Origin: Candidatus Bathyarchaeota archaeon
GTDB lineage: Archaea; Thermoproteota; Bathyarchaeia; Bathyarchaeales; Bathycorpusculaceae
Direction of reading: 5' to 3'
DNA length: 58,356 bases
Assembly: GCA_029881805.1 (NCBI GenBank)
Contig: JAOULW010000013.1
Span: 1-58,356, forward strand
Positions 1 to 8,587 of this stretch are shown here, one piece after another. The translations under genes were made by a program, and so were the position numbers. The notes beneath the pieces are model-generated. The model saw only the letters and a list, made by a program, of their open reading frames with translations. It was not told the DNA's origin and made no database searches. How positions within the stretch are numbered: the first letter of the stretch is position 1; the number at the start of each line of letters is the position of its first letter.

Positions 1-363
<363 letters not shown>

Positions 364-529
364 CGCTCGAGATGTCGGGCGTTATGCGGTGTCTGGGCGA
401 TATTTTTGAAAAAGGTGAATCTTGAACGTAGGTGCGGGTAAAACGGGGCTTGTGCGTGGCGATTGTGTTTATGAGCTGTTGTGCTCTGAGTGATTAAATA
501 CCTTATCTTGTATGAGAAAATTTCAGCCG

Positions 530-928
530 TCATAATGTTTTTGCTAATTCTGTGACTTTTTCTTTGATCTCGGCGTAAATTTTCTCCGCATCTTTATGTG
601 ATAAATAGTATGGGTCTCTAATGTTCCATACAACGATTTTGTCCTTGCATTCTGGACATTTGCTCAGCACTGCGTCTTTGTGTCTTGTTTCCATGGCTAT
701 TATGAGACCGCATCTGTTGAGTGACTTGCTGTCTAGGTTTTCGGGAAACTTCTTTAAGTATTGGTCTGCGTTCTGTTTTGCCAAGTATTCTCTTACTTCC
801 TCTGAAACTGGTATGGCGATATGCAGTCCTGCAGAGCCTACTTCAATGTCTGGCCTCAGCTTTTTCAGTAACGCTTCTGCCAGAGGACTACGGTGAGCGT
901 TTCCGGTGCAGACAAACAAGATTCTCAT
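530..928 (-). CDS. Low-molecular-weight protein-tyrosine-phosphatase family protein
   Basis: The protein (132 residues from ATG 928) opens with FVCTGNAHRSPLAE, the CX5R(S/T) P-loop of low-molecular-weight phosphatases and arsenate reductases. WNIRDPYY near the C-terminus supplies the DP general-acid motif of true phosphatases. The family hydrolyses phosphotyrosine or small phosphoesters in the cytoplasm. A GTG three codons upstream (937) is possible, but MRILFVCTGN is the typical family start. It converges on the 23S gene and shares a compact divergent promoter region with the Lrp-like gene at 1018. The real substrate cannot be read from sequence. Confidence 0.85.
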   Translation of the reverse strand: MRILFVCTGNAHRSPLAEALLKKLRPDIEVGSAGLHIAIPVSEEVREYLAKQNADQYLKKFPENLDSKSLNRCGLIIAMETRHKDAVLSKCPECKDKIVVWNIRDPYYLSHKDAEKIYAEIKEKVTELAKTL

Positions 929-969
929 GATTCCCACATGTTCCGGGTTTTTCTACTTTGTTTGCTATT

Positions 970-986
970 GAAGTTTTATAAACTTC
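970..986. promoter_or_regulatory. Palindromic TATA element between divergent genes
   Basis: GAAGTTT and AAACTTC are perfect 7-bp arms around a TAT centre, so TTTATAAA is a TATA box readable on both strands. It lies about 32 nt before ATG 1018 (+) and about 42 nt before ATG 928 (-). A single element may therefore drive both genes. The dyad could also be a regulator site covering the TATA box. Confidence 0.5.
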
Positions 987-1017
987 GTCTTTTATTAAAA
1001 ATGTGCTGGGTGAGTTT

Positions 1018-1284
1018 ATGCGTGTTCAGGCTTATGTGTTTTTCAAGGTTAGCTCTGACAATGAGTGAGAAGCTTGCGAGAAAATTGCTGACTTTGACGA
1101 AGTATCAATTGCAGGAATAATCTATGGTGAATACGATTTGATTGCAAAGGTTTCTGTTCCGAACTTGGAGGCACTTGAGAAGTTTTTAGCTGAGAAAATA
1201 CGAAAGGTGCCCAGCATCATTTTAACGTCTACGATGATAGTGGCTCGAGAGTACAAAGGAAAAAATCAACGCGTTAGGAAATAG
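1018..1284 (+). pseudogene. Stand-alone Lrp/AsnC ligand-binding (RAM) domain protein with in-frame TGA
   Basis: From ATG 1018 the frame reads MRVQAYVFFKVSSDNE, then TGA at 1066-1068. It continues without further stops to TAG 1282-1284 with segments such as IYGEYDLIAKV and IRKVPSIILTSTMIV. These match the alpha-beta sandwich of the RAM domain, which binds amino acids in Lrp/AsnC regulators and also exists as a single-domain protein of about 80-90 residues. Apart from the TGA the 88-codon frame is intact, so one CGA-to-TGA change would explain it. It may be a young pseudogene, a read error or read-through. A GGTGAG site precedes the ATG. Confidence 0.75.
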
Positions 1285-1420
1285 ACTAACATGGTTCTTT
1301 CACCGTTCTCGAATAAGTCACATTTGTGTCTCCTCTGCTTTAGTAAAGTCTCTTAAGAAACGAATTTTTTGTGAGTGTTCCGGCCGGAATAGTTCCAGTG
1401 AGCCTTTGCGACCTAGATGC

Positions 1421-2308
1421 TTAAACTCGACACTTCGCGTCCAGAACTTTGCGCTTATTTTCGTGAATTGACTGCGTCTGGCGCTCATTGGAAGACGAAT
1501 AGAAGGACTTGGGTTTTCTTTTGTAAATGAGAATGGAAACTGTGATGATTATGAGTGCTAGAATGGTAAGCAAAATTATGATTGGCCATGTCGGCGGTTC
1601 TTGCACTGTCCAAAGGTTTGACTCGATTAGCTTGTAAGAAGTTGACCATGTGCTTGTGTAGTTTTCGATGTTCTCGACTGTTTCGATTGAATATTCTACT
1701 AGGACTCCTGTTGCCTTGTCCCAGTACCAGTGCACTGTCTCTTCTGTTGTTCCGTTCAATGTTTCTGAGTTCATTCGGGTGACATTCATGCTGCTTGTTC
1801 GGTTCATATAATTGGTCTCTCTGGAACCACTAGGATAGGTTCGATTGGCTGCCTGGCTTATTTTGCTATCTGTGTAGTGAATCCCAGAATAGATGCTATC
1901 ACCAACGCTCAGATTGGCTGAAACAACCTTCGAAGCCATTTTACCGTCCCCTAAGTTGATGCTAATGTTACCTCTGTCGGTGTTCTCGGTTCCGTTTCTG
2001 TAATGTGTTACGACTTCTAAGGATACAGATGTAAAGGAGACGTTCAGAACAGATGTAAAGGAGACGTTCAGAACGGATAGTAGCATCCATTCTGTCTCGT
2101 TGGTTTCTCTCAAAGCCGCTAAGCCTGGAGGAACAAACGTTGCATTTGGATCGTTGGAACTGTAACACGCAACAAAATCGCCGTATCTAAACCAATCGCC
2201 TTGAGAGACTCCGACGACCCTATCTTGAGCCATTACTGGCGTCAAAGCTGCCAAATAAAACAATAAAACTGAAAATAGTAGATAGAGCTTTCTTTTCATT
2301 TTCCCCAT
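1421..2308 (-). CDS. Secreted, membrane-anchored protein of unknown function
   Basis: I do not recognise a named family. The 295-residue product has an N-terminal signal sequence (about residues 4-27, ending near VMAQ), a GVSQGDWFRYGDF-like start of the mature region, many N-x-S/T glycosylation sites, and a transmembrane helix near residues 240-262 followed by a basic cytoplasmic tail. It is therefore probably a cell-surface protein with its bulk outside. A second ATG at 2299 would give a more typical signal peptide start. An exact 24-bp tandem duplication (2025-2072) repeats eight residues. It is divergent from the dockerin gene. Confidence 0.75.
   Translation of the reverse strand: MGKMKRKLYLLFSVLLFYLAALTPVMAQDRVVGVSQGDWFRYGDFVACYSSNDPNATFVPPGLAALRETNETEWMLLSVLNVSFTSVLNVSFTSVSLEVVTHYRNGTENTDRGNISINLGDGKMASKVVSANLSVGDSIYSGIHYTDSKISQAANRTYPSGSRETNYMNRTSSMNVTRMNSETLNGTTEETVHWYWDKATGVLVEYSIETVENIENYTSTWSTSYKLIESNLWTVQEPPTWPIIILLTILALIIITVSILIYKRKPKSFYSSSNERQTQSIHENKRKVLDAKCRV
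2025..2072. repeat. Exact 24-bp tandem duplication inside a secreted-protein gene
   Basis: Copies at 2025-2048 and 2049-2072 are identical and in frame, duplicating the eight-residue block VLNVSFTS in the protein encoded at 1421-2308 (-). Perfect identity means it is either recent or an assembly artefact. Confidence 0.9.
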
Positions 2309-2479
2309 TTATTACTTATATCCTCTACAATAAAACCTTTCTTTTTGTCTTGCGAGTAGAACTGAAGAAAATAGTAGTTATTAATTTCTGAGAGGGAAAC
2401 CAAAGTCCAATGTACAGAAAACTTGATAAAGTTGCTCATTGATTGTCAGATGTAGTGAGACCTGCTATTAGGGTGTATT

Positions 2480-3808
2480 GTGAGAGTGGAATCTTCCGTA
2501 ATCATAACTACTGTAATCATTCTGGCCTTATTTTCTTCCCGTTCTAGCTCTGTCACACAACTGACTACTGGGCTTTTGAATTCTGTAGAGAATTGGAGCT
2601 TTGAAGTTCGCGACTACTCTATTCCTGGCAACGGCGTATATGAGTGCCCGCCTTGGGAAACCAACAATGGTGGATGGCGAGAATGTCGCGGCGATGTAGA
2701 TGGTAATGGCTTCACCGAAGTAAAAGACTTACTGGCAATTGTCATAGCCTATGGGTCGTATCCTGGCCATCCAAACTGGAATCCTGATGCCGACTTAAAC
2801 GGTGACGGCTTCGTAGACGTCAAGGACGTTAATTTGGCTTCAAGTGACTACGGAAACGTGGTCCATTGCGTGGACGGTTATTACTCGTGGTACACGAGCG
2901 GAGGAGGCGACTATGAAAAATGGCAGTGGCTAGATGTTGATGACTCGATGGCCTTGGCAGGAGAAACAGTTGAGTTCAGCTTCTCTTTCTACCCTGAATC
3001 CGTTTCGCCGGACGGCTCACAAAACAATGCGAGAGCAGAAATATATTATATTTTGAACAACCTCCAGGAAGAAAACACGGTTCTTGGCACGTGGGTGGCG
3101 CCCACATCTCTAGGCTGGTGGGATGCGCATGTCATAGCACAGTTGCCTTCGAACGTTCTTTTTTTGGCTGTAATTATACATGGAACACCTGATTTCAAGG
3201 CTTGGATTGATTCTGCAGAACTTGGTACTTGGTATCGCAATATTTACTACCGATCACCGCCATACTCTAACCAACAGTCCTATCCTGAGAACAATACTAG
3301 AGTGGATTGGGCGAATGCTGCTATCGCTGCAGTTGGTAACCCTGATACAGGGTTGGTCTTGGTTTACGCTTGGGATCAATCTGGTGTGGGTTCTGGGAAA
3401 ATGGCGTATGTTAAGTTCAATAGTAACCCACCAACAGGAAATTCTCCTTCGAAGACTGAAACAGATGATTTCAGGATTAGTGTCTACTGGTACCTTTATG
3501 GATATTTTGGTTATGGTATGTCTGCACTTAGAGTCACGCTTAGTCTTTATTATCTCCAGATAGGTACAGGATGGGTTAAAGTAGATGAATATACATTTGG
3601 GTTTGATTCAATACAATATCCCAACCAAGAGATTTTCTGCTGGCAGTCTGTTTCTTTCTCGATACCATCACCACCCTCAGGAAACGGGATATATTCTATC
3701 ACAGCTAAAGGCTACGCATATGCCGCAGGCGATGGATATGCTGCAGTAGCAGATGCTCTGTATGATGACTATGCCATGTACATTGACCTCCTAAAGATAT
3801 CGGATTAG
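2480..3808 (+). CDS. Secreted protein with type I dockerin-like domain
   Basis: The protein (442 residues, GTG start) has an N-terminal hydrophobic signal segment (about 6-20). Next come two Ca-binding loops typical of dockerin type I, GDVDGNGFTEVKD near residue 71 and ADLNGDGFVDVKD near 104, each followed by a short helix. The remaining 300 residues are aromatic-rich and probably beta-structured, without a catalytic domain I can name. Dockerins bind cohesins in bacterial cellulosomes, but in archaea they often occur singly in surface proteins. No cohesin is visible in the window. The downstream secreted Ig-like protein starts 9 nt after the stop, so the two are probably co-expressed. Confidence 0.8.
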   Translation: MRVESSVIITTVIILALFSSRSSSVTQLTTGLLNSVENWSFEVRDYSIPGNGVYECPPWETNNGGWRECRGDVDGNGFTEVKDLLAIVIAYGSYPGHPNWNPDADLNGDGFVDVKDVNLASSDYGNVVHCVDGYYSWYTSGGGDYEKWQWLDVDDSMALAGETVEFSFSFYPESVSPDGSQNNARAEIYYILNNLQEENTVLGTWVAPTSLGWWDAHVIAQLPSNVLFLAVIIHGTPDFKAWIDSAELGTWYRNIYYRSPPYSNQQSYPENNTRVDWANAAIAAVGNPDTGLVLVYAWDQSGVGSGKMAYVKFNSNPPTGNSPSKTETDDFRISVYWYLYGYFGYGMSALRVTLSLYYLQIGTGWVKVDEYTFGFDSIQYPNQEIFCWQSVSFSIPSPPSGNGIYSITAKGYAYAAGDGYAAVADALYDDYAMYIDLLKISD

Positions 3809-3817
3809 GTGATATAT

Positions 3818-4342
3818 ATGAAAAACAAAAGGATCTGGATAATGGTTGCTTGCATGATCTTCATAGTTGGAAGTATGGCTTTAGCATTTGGCTTGCAGCA
3901 GAGTGGAATTTTCACGATAGAGATCCCCGAAATTGGGCAAAAGCGCAAGTTTAATCAACCCCCTCCAGGTGCCACTGTTCCCCTCGCTCCTGGTGACTTT
4001 CTATTTGACTTGTTCATTACAAATAAGAAAATAATGATTCCTAGAGGTGGATCACTAAGCACAACAGTCTCAATTTTTGGCAGAGGTGAGGCTAACGTCT
4101 CATTATCAGCAGGTATAGATGACGTGCCGCCAGAAGTTAGTTTGCTTCCCACAGGAATAGAAATCGTCTTTGATAGTACTTCATTGGTGATAGAGACAGA
4201 TTCCACAACCACTGTCAATTTGACGATTTCCATTGGAAATGAAGCAATCCCAGGGACCTACAAGCTGGTCATTACTGGAACTCAGAGAACAAATGGATGG
4301 GTCCTTTCTCATGGAATTCCTTTTGAGATAACAGTTATGTGA
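3818..4342 (+). CDS. Secreted Ig-like beta-sandwich protein, unknown function
   Basis: The 174-residue product has a signal or anchor helix at residues 8-25, a proline-rich linker, then a region ending in the pattern GTYKLVITGTQRTNG...EITV that suggests an immunoglobulin-like fold of the kind added to archaeal surface proteins. An AGGTGA Shine-Dalgarno site at 3807-3812 lies 5 nt before ATG 3818, which favours this start over GTG 3809. It follows the dockerin gene directly and is probably in the same transcript. It may be a partner of that protein, but this is an inference from position only. Confidence 0.7.
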   Translation: MKNKRIWIMVACMIFIVGSMALAFGLQQSGIFTIEIPEIGQKRKFNQPPPGATVPLAPGDFLFDLFITNKKIMIPRGGSLSTTVSIFGRGEANVSLSAGIDDVPPEVSLLPTGIEIVFDSTSLVIETDSTTTVNLTISIGNEAIPGTYKLVITGTQRTNGWVLSHGIPFEITVM

Positions 4343-4446
4343 AATAGCCACTTTCTATATTTCGTTTCTTTCATAAAAAAAGAGATTAAATGAACGAATG
4401 GTTTTTCCTTTAGCTTTAGTATTGTAAATGTGGACGCTGTAAGACT

Positions 4447-5319
4447 TTGAGTTTAATTTCAAAGTTCGACCCTTGGCATTCAGCGCTTTGCACTTGCCCG
4501 CCTAAACTGACCTTTAATCCATACACAGGCTGTGACCACCACTGTATTTACTGCTATGCTTCAAGCTACATTCCAAGATTCTTCAACTGCAGACCAAAAA
4601 AAGACTTGATCCCAAAACTGAAAAAAGAAGCCGCAAAACTCAAAGGCGAAATAATATCAATCGCCAACTCTTCAGATCCATACCCAAACGTAGAGGCAGA
4701 AACAGGGTTAACACGGAAATGCCTAGAAATCCTATCCTGCAGTAACTGCAGAATCCAAATAATCACAAAATCCACCCTCGTAACCCGAGACATAGACCTC
4801 CTAACAAAAGTCCCATCGATGGTCTCCGTAACAATCACAACAGATGATAATGCCCTCGCAAAACTCATAGAACCCCACGCCCCACCTCCTTCAAAACGCT
4901 TAAAAACTATAGAAGAATTACTCGCAAGAGACATTCCCGTGTCCGTCCGCATAGACCCAATAATCCCTTTTCTAAATGATGACCCTCAAACTCTAATCAA
5001 AAATCTAGCAGACATAGGCATAAAACATGTAACCGCCTCAACATACAAAACCAAACCAGGCAACTGGCAAAGACTCAGCACGGCATTTCCAAAAACCGCA
5101 GAGAAATTAAAACCACTCTACTTCCAAAAAGGCGAAAAAATCAGTAGATACTCATACCTACCAAAAGATTTCCGCCACAAAATAATGAACACAATAAGGA
5201 TAGCAACAGAAAAACGCGGCATAAGATTCGGAACTTGCAGAGAAAACCTAAGCCATTTGAACACTGCAACATGCGACGGTTCATGGCTACTGTCCAAAAC
5301 AAACAACACAAAATCATAG
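4447..5319 (+). CDS. SplB-like radical SAM protein
   Basis: NPYTGCDHHCIYCYA near residues 25-39 holds the CX3CX2C cluster that binds a 4Fe-4S centre and S-adenosylmethionine. The surrounding sequence matches the archaeal/bacterial COG1533 group related to spore photoproduct lyase. Further family features are the SSDPYPNVEAETGLTRKCLE and RIDPIIPF segments. The length (290) fits the group. The substrate of these archaeal proteins is unknown; they are not assumed to repair spore photoproduct. The start is a TTG codon. It stands alone between a secreted-protein pair and a coiled-coil gene. Confidence 0.8.
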   Translation: MSLISKFDPWHSALCTCPPKLTFNPYTGCDHHCIYCYASSYIPRFFNCRPKKDLIPKLKKEAAKLKGEIISIANSSDPYPNVEAETGLTRKCLEILSCSNCRIQIITKSTLVTRDIDLLTKVPSMVSVTITTDDNALAKLIEPHAPPPSKRLKTIEELLARDIPVSVRIDPIIPFLNDDPQTLIKNLADIGIKHVTASTYKTKPGNWQRLSTAFPKTAEKLKPLYFQKGEKISRYSYLPKDFRHKIMNTIRIATEKRGIRFGTCRENLSHLNTATCDGSWLLSKTNNTKS

Positions 5320-5400
5320 GATTTCCGTAACAAAAAAAGCTTGCATCAAGCTTTATGCGTTCATGGTTTTGACGGTACTTGATCTGACAACTCACCTAGT

Positions 5401-5409
5401 CTTAAATAG
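5401..5409 (+). promoter_or_regulatory. TATA box
   Basis: CTTAAATAG predicts a transcript start near 5430. This argues that the following coiled-coil gene begins at GTG 5447 or 5459, not at the upstream ATG 5363, which lies before the promoter. Confidence 0.45.
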
Positions 5410-5446
5410 CAAAATTTATTACGTTTTAAGACAAATCAAATCACGG

Positions 5447-5779
5447 GTGGGATTCAAAGTGGGAGGACCCTCCGAGGCAGATTACAAAGAAAAACTCAAC
5501 AAGACAAGAGAGAACATGTACAAAAAGATAAACGATGTCCGAAAAGAATTCGCAGAAATAGAAAAAATCAAAGTGGATGCGCTGAAAAAGATCGACGAAT
5601 CACGACGTTCCGCTGAGAATGATTTGCACAAAATAGAAGAAGACATTGTGAAATCGAAAGATTTGGCACCAGAATCTAAAAGAAGACTTCGTTCAGAAAT
5701 AGACACGTTAAAAAGAGAAGTGGAAGACAAACATGTCGAGTTGAGAACTCGAATCTCTGAAACAATGATACCAACATGA
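5447..5779 (+). CDS. Small coiled-coil protein, unknown function
   Basis: The product (about 106-110 residues) is almost entirely charged helices: repeated K/E/R heptads from about residue 15 to the end with a break at the segment DLAPESKRR. The helix-loop-helix layout resembles domain I of ribosome recycling factor, with a central basic helix and a final helix after an acidic/serine turn. The match is only in pattern and may be low-complexity convergence. Start choice: GTG 5447 or GTG 5459, both downstream of the TATA box at 5401. The gene stands alone on this strand. Confidence 0.6.
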   Translation: MGFKVGGPSEADYKEKLNKTRENMYKKINDVRKEFAEIEKIKVDALKKIDESRRSAENDLHKIEEDIVKSKDLAPESKRRLRSEIDTLKREVEDKHVELRTRISETMIPT

Positions 5780-5897
5780 GCTAGACAATATAGACAAGGC
5801 AACGCAGCACAGAAATGTTTTCAGCTTACATTCTATAGAAAGATATTGATTTTTGAGTCGAACTTTTCTCTCTTTTCTTTGATTTCTAGCCCAAGGT

Positions 5898-6227
5898 TTA
5901 CTTTTTGAAATGTTCGATGGTGAACTTATTTCCATCAGGGTCAACAAACGTGGCTGCTCGGGCTCCCCAATGCATGTTTTTGGGCTCAGAGACAAATTTG
6001 ACGCCTTTCTTTTTCAGACTAGCGTACGCCTTGTCCACATCATCCACAAGCAGAAAAATTTCCAGCATTCCTTTCTGTTCAAAACCGAAGTGGACTCCTC
6101 CAACATCAAACTCTGCGTAATTGGACCAGTCACCTCTCTTCTGAAGCCCAAGAACATTCTCGTAGAAAGCCACAGTCTCTTTTACGTCCGAAACGGCGAA
6201 GGTAATATGATACACCTTTTCAATCAC
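5898..6227 (-). CDS. VOC (glyoxalase/bleomycin-resistance fold) family protein
   Basis: A single VOC domain of 109 residues. It opens with the KVYHITFAVSDVKETVAFYENVLG pattern (split here only for reference), has GGVHFGFE in the middle and ends DPDGNKFTIEHFKK, giving candidate metal ligands His7, His near 48 and Glu near 105. VOC proteins act as homodimers on small molecules: isomerases, dioxygenases or resistance proteins. The exact reaction is not predictable. The gene is alone on its strand. Confidence 0.85.
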   Translation of the reverse strand: MIEKVYHITFAVSDVKETVAFYENVLGLQKRGDWSNYAEFDVGGVHFGFEQKGMLEIFLLVDDVDKAYASLKKKGVKFVSEPKNMHWGARAATFVDPDGNKFTIEHFKK

Positions 6228-6400
6228 GACTAATCCCTCCTAACTCAGACTTCTTCACACAAGAGTTCATAAGATTTTTCATTCAACTAGACTAAAAAAG
6301 TAAGTTCAGAATCAATGAGATTTGAACCTAATCCCACACTTCGTGCGCCGAATGAATTTTCTTCTTTTTGTTCTAGATTTTATACGTGCCTGTCGAGAAA

Positions 6401-6410
6401 ATATTTAAAT
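6401..6410 (+). promoter_or_regulatory. TATA box for the TauE/SafE gene
   Basis: ATATTTAAAT predicts a transcript start near 6431, nine nt before ATG 6440. This rules against the upstream GTG 6386, which lies before the promoter. Confidence 0.6.
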
Positions 6411-6439
6411 CAGTAGCCGTTTTTCACCGCTGGATTGCA

Positions 6440-7267
6440 ATGAATATCGTTGAGGCCCTTCTAGTCTTAATATTAGGTTTCATGGTCGGCGTCCCCTCAT
6501 CCATGGTCGGTCTTGGAGGAGGTTTCATCATAGTTCCCGTTTTGATCTTATTTTTTCAAATACCAGCGGAAAACGCTATTGCAATCAGCTTGGTAGCCAT
6601 CTGTGGTACAACGTTTTCCTCTACTCTTGGCTACATTAGGCAGAGACGAGTTGACTATAAGCTGGGTCTGTTTTATGACATACTTGACGTCCCAGGCATT
6701 GTTCTTGGAGCCTACGTAACTACGCTTTTGCCTCAAAACGTTTTAACCGGCATTTGCGGCGTCTTCATAATCTTCATCTCTGTGCTTTTGATAAGAAACA
6801 AAGGAAAATCCTTTTCGGAGAAAAATCCGAAAGCAAATGACGCAAACATGGAACGGACAAGGAATGGAACTGACTCTGAAGGCCACGCCTTCACGTACAC
6901 TCTTCGCAGCCCACCTCTGGCATTAGCCAGCAGTTTTTTGGGAGGGCTTGTAACTGGCTTATCTGGATTAGGAGGCGGAATAACCGACGTTTCAACAATG
7001 ATTCTACTTGGTGTCCCCGCCCACATTGCAGTGGCAACCTCCGAGTTTGCTATGGCTGTTACCAACGGCGCTGGCGTAGTAGCCCATGGCCTTCTAAACA
7101 ACGTCCTAATCGAGTATGCTCTTCCAATAACGATAGGCACAATTATCGGAGCTCAGGTGGGTTGCTCACTTGCTAAACGCGTAAAAGGAAAAGCAATAAG
7201 AAAAATTCTTTCATTAATAGCAATTCTCGCTGGAGTAAGGTTGGTCTATTCATTTTTTATACCATAG
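6440..7267 (+). CDS. TauE/SafE family anion exporter
   Basis: A polytopic membrane protein of 275 residues with about eight helices in two halves joined by a charged loop (about residues 125-155). Each half has a glycine-rich signature: VGLGGGFIIVP in the first and SGLGGGITDV in the second, the TauE/SafE hallmark. Family members export sulfite, sulfoacetate or similar anions across the cytoplasmic membrane. ATG 6440 is chosen because of the TATA box at 6401-6410. No sulfur-metabolism gene is adjacent, so the substrate is open. Confidence 0.87.
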   Translation: MNIVEALLVLILGFMVGVPSSMVGLGGGFIIVPVLILFFQIPAENAIAISLVAICGTTFSSTLGYIRQRRVDYKLGLFYDILDVPGIVLGAYVTTLLPQNVLTGICGVFIIFISVLLIRNKGKSFSEKNPKANDANMERTRNGTDSEGHAFTYTLRSPPLALASSFLGGLVTGLSGLGGGITDVSTMILLGVPAHIAVATSEFAMAVTNGAGVVAHGLLNNVLIEYALPITIGTIIGAQVGCSLAKRVKGKAIRKILSLIAILAGVRLVYSFFIP

Positions 7268-7468
7268 ACCCCCAGGATAACTTCAAGTCTATATTTAGCT
7301 ACAGCAATTCGATCGCTCATACGTTTACACTCCGTATAACCGCAGTCGTCTCCAGATGAAAACTTGTTTAATTCCTTCACCTTTTTGTTTACTCGATTAC
7401 TACTAAAAAAAAGGGAAGAATAGATTTTTGGCCTTCTACTGGATTCAGGTCTGCAGTGTGGGCGATTG

Positions 7469-8041
7469 TTAGAAGATTGTTCCTGTCTCTGGCTCTGTTT
7501 CCTGTACTGTTATCGTTCTTGTCCATTCTTTCTGTAACATGAATTGTTTGTGTTCTCCGCCAGCTTCGCCATAGTTATAGTCGACATTTAATTCAAGCAT
7601 AATCCTAATTTCAAGCGTATTGCCTGCTTTGACAGCTTCTGGCTTGAATTCAAAGACGATTTGTCTATCACATCCGTCGGTCATTTCAATGGTTTCGTTG
7701 CATAGCAAGTAGCCTGTTGCGTTCGATACTTCAAATCTTAGTTTCAATGAGACGTTAAGGTTGTAGAACTCTGTATGTTTGAATCTGTTTTCAGACATTA
7801 TTCGCTCTCTATGGACGTATCCTTCCCCATCAAATGGAGAACTGCCGAATGCTCTCAAACTGTATGCTTTAGCCGTCCAAGTGAAATTAGCCCCTGATAA
7901 TGGGGAAGAGGTAATTGCGGTAGTTTCATAGGTTAACGAAAGAGCCGTCGAATCGTATCTGTAAAAGTACCATATCATCGAAGAAGACACTATGGCTATC
8001 AAAATTATGGCCACTGCAGCTACTACGAGTTTCCTATTCAA
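7469..8041 (-). CDS. Membrane-anchored extracytoplasmic protein, unknown function
   Basis: Residues 5-27 form one N-terminal transmembrane helix. The remaining 160 residues are beta-rich with several N-x-S/T sites and two cysteines (in LLCNET and DGCDR) that could pair outside the cell. I recognise no family. The TATA-like element at 8117-8125 (read on the - strand) could drive it with a leader of about 55 nt. Confidence 0.65.
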   Translation of the reverse strand: MNRKLVVAAVAIILIAIVSSSMIWYFYRYDSTALSLTYETTAITSSPLSGANFTWTAKAYSLRAFGSSPFDGEGYVHRERIMSENRFKHTEFYNLNVSLKLRFEVSNATGYLLCNETIEMTDGCDRQIVFEFKPEAVKAGNTLEIRIMLELNVDYNYGEAGGEHKQFMLQKEWTRTITVQETEPETGTIF

Positions 8042-8587
8042 ATCCTGATCCTACCTGGTATTCGCGTTAACAGTCACTAACGTCCGATTTACTTCAAAAG
8101 CTTTGTGCAATTGAGGTATTTAAAGACTTCAATTACGACGTATGAATGGAAAAGATTGTATGAGGACATGGACAGTAAGCGGGGTCAGCTTTTACTGCCA
8201 TCTCCCTAACCTACAGCTTTACTGAAGATGGTGATTTTGGTGTGAAAACAGCCTGTTTTCTCTCACCTATCCCCGTTTCCCTGTTGGATTGTTGGTAGCC
8301 CGGTATAGCTTCAAACTCTCGCCAAGCATATCCTAAGCATATTTTTTACCGGTAAAGTCGGGTGGGGGACCCACCCCCCGCACTTTCTTATTATTGAATG
8401 AACAAGCCCGATTCTTAGATATTTCATCGAGAGAATGCCTTCTATTTCCTTTGAATTTTTGGTGCTTATTATACTTAGGAAAAAGGTTAAGAGCGAGAAT
8501 CGTTTGCTTAGTTGGCTTAGCAAAAGTCCGTAGAGGTGCCTAAAACAAAGGAGTCTTGAGCAATGCAGTTGTGCTGGAGAACTATAT
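8042..8587. other. 546-bp non-coding region with palindromes
   Basis: No convincing gene. It holds a symmetric TATA-like element TATTTAAAG (8117-8125), a weak 27-codon frame from ATG 8142, two nearby copies of AAGCATAT (8327-8347 region), the perfect palindrome TTTACCGGTAAA (8345-8356) and a strong G/C hairpin (8360-8376). A 3' untranslated or regulatory RNA is possible. Confidence 0.5.
8360..8376. terminator. GC-rich hairpin, possible terminator or processing element
   Basis: GGGTGGG and CCCACCC form a perfect 7-bp stem with a GGA loop, followed on the + strand by GCACTTTCTTATT. It has no long T tract, so it is not a typical archaeal terminator; the role is a guess. Confidence 0.35.

Noticed and set aside
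364-529. Possible 5S rRNA after 23S
   Set aside because: No 5S consensus or fold is visible in this 166-nt stretch.
1066-1068. TGA reassigned or selenocysteine
   Set aside because: TGA ends many ordinary genes here and homologous RAM domains have no conserved Cys at this place, so recoding is less likely than a point mutation.
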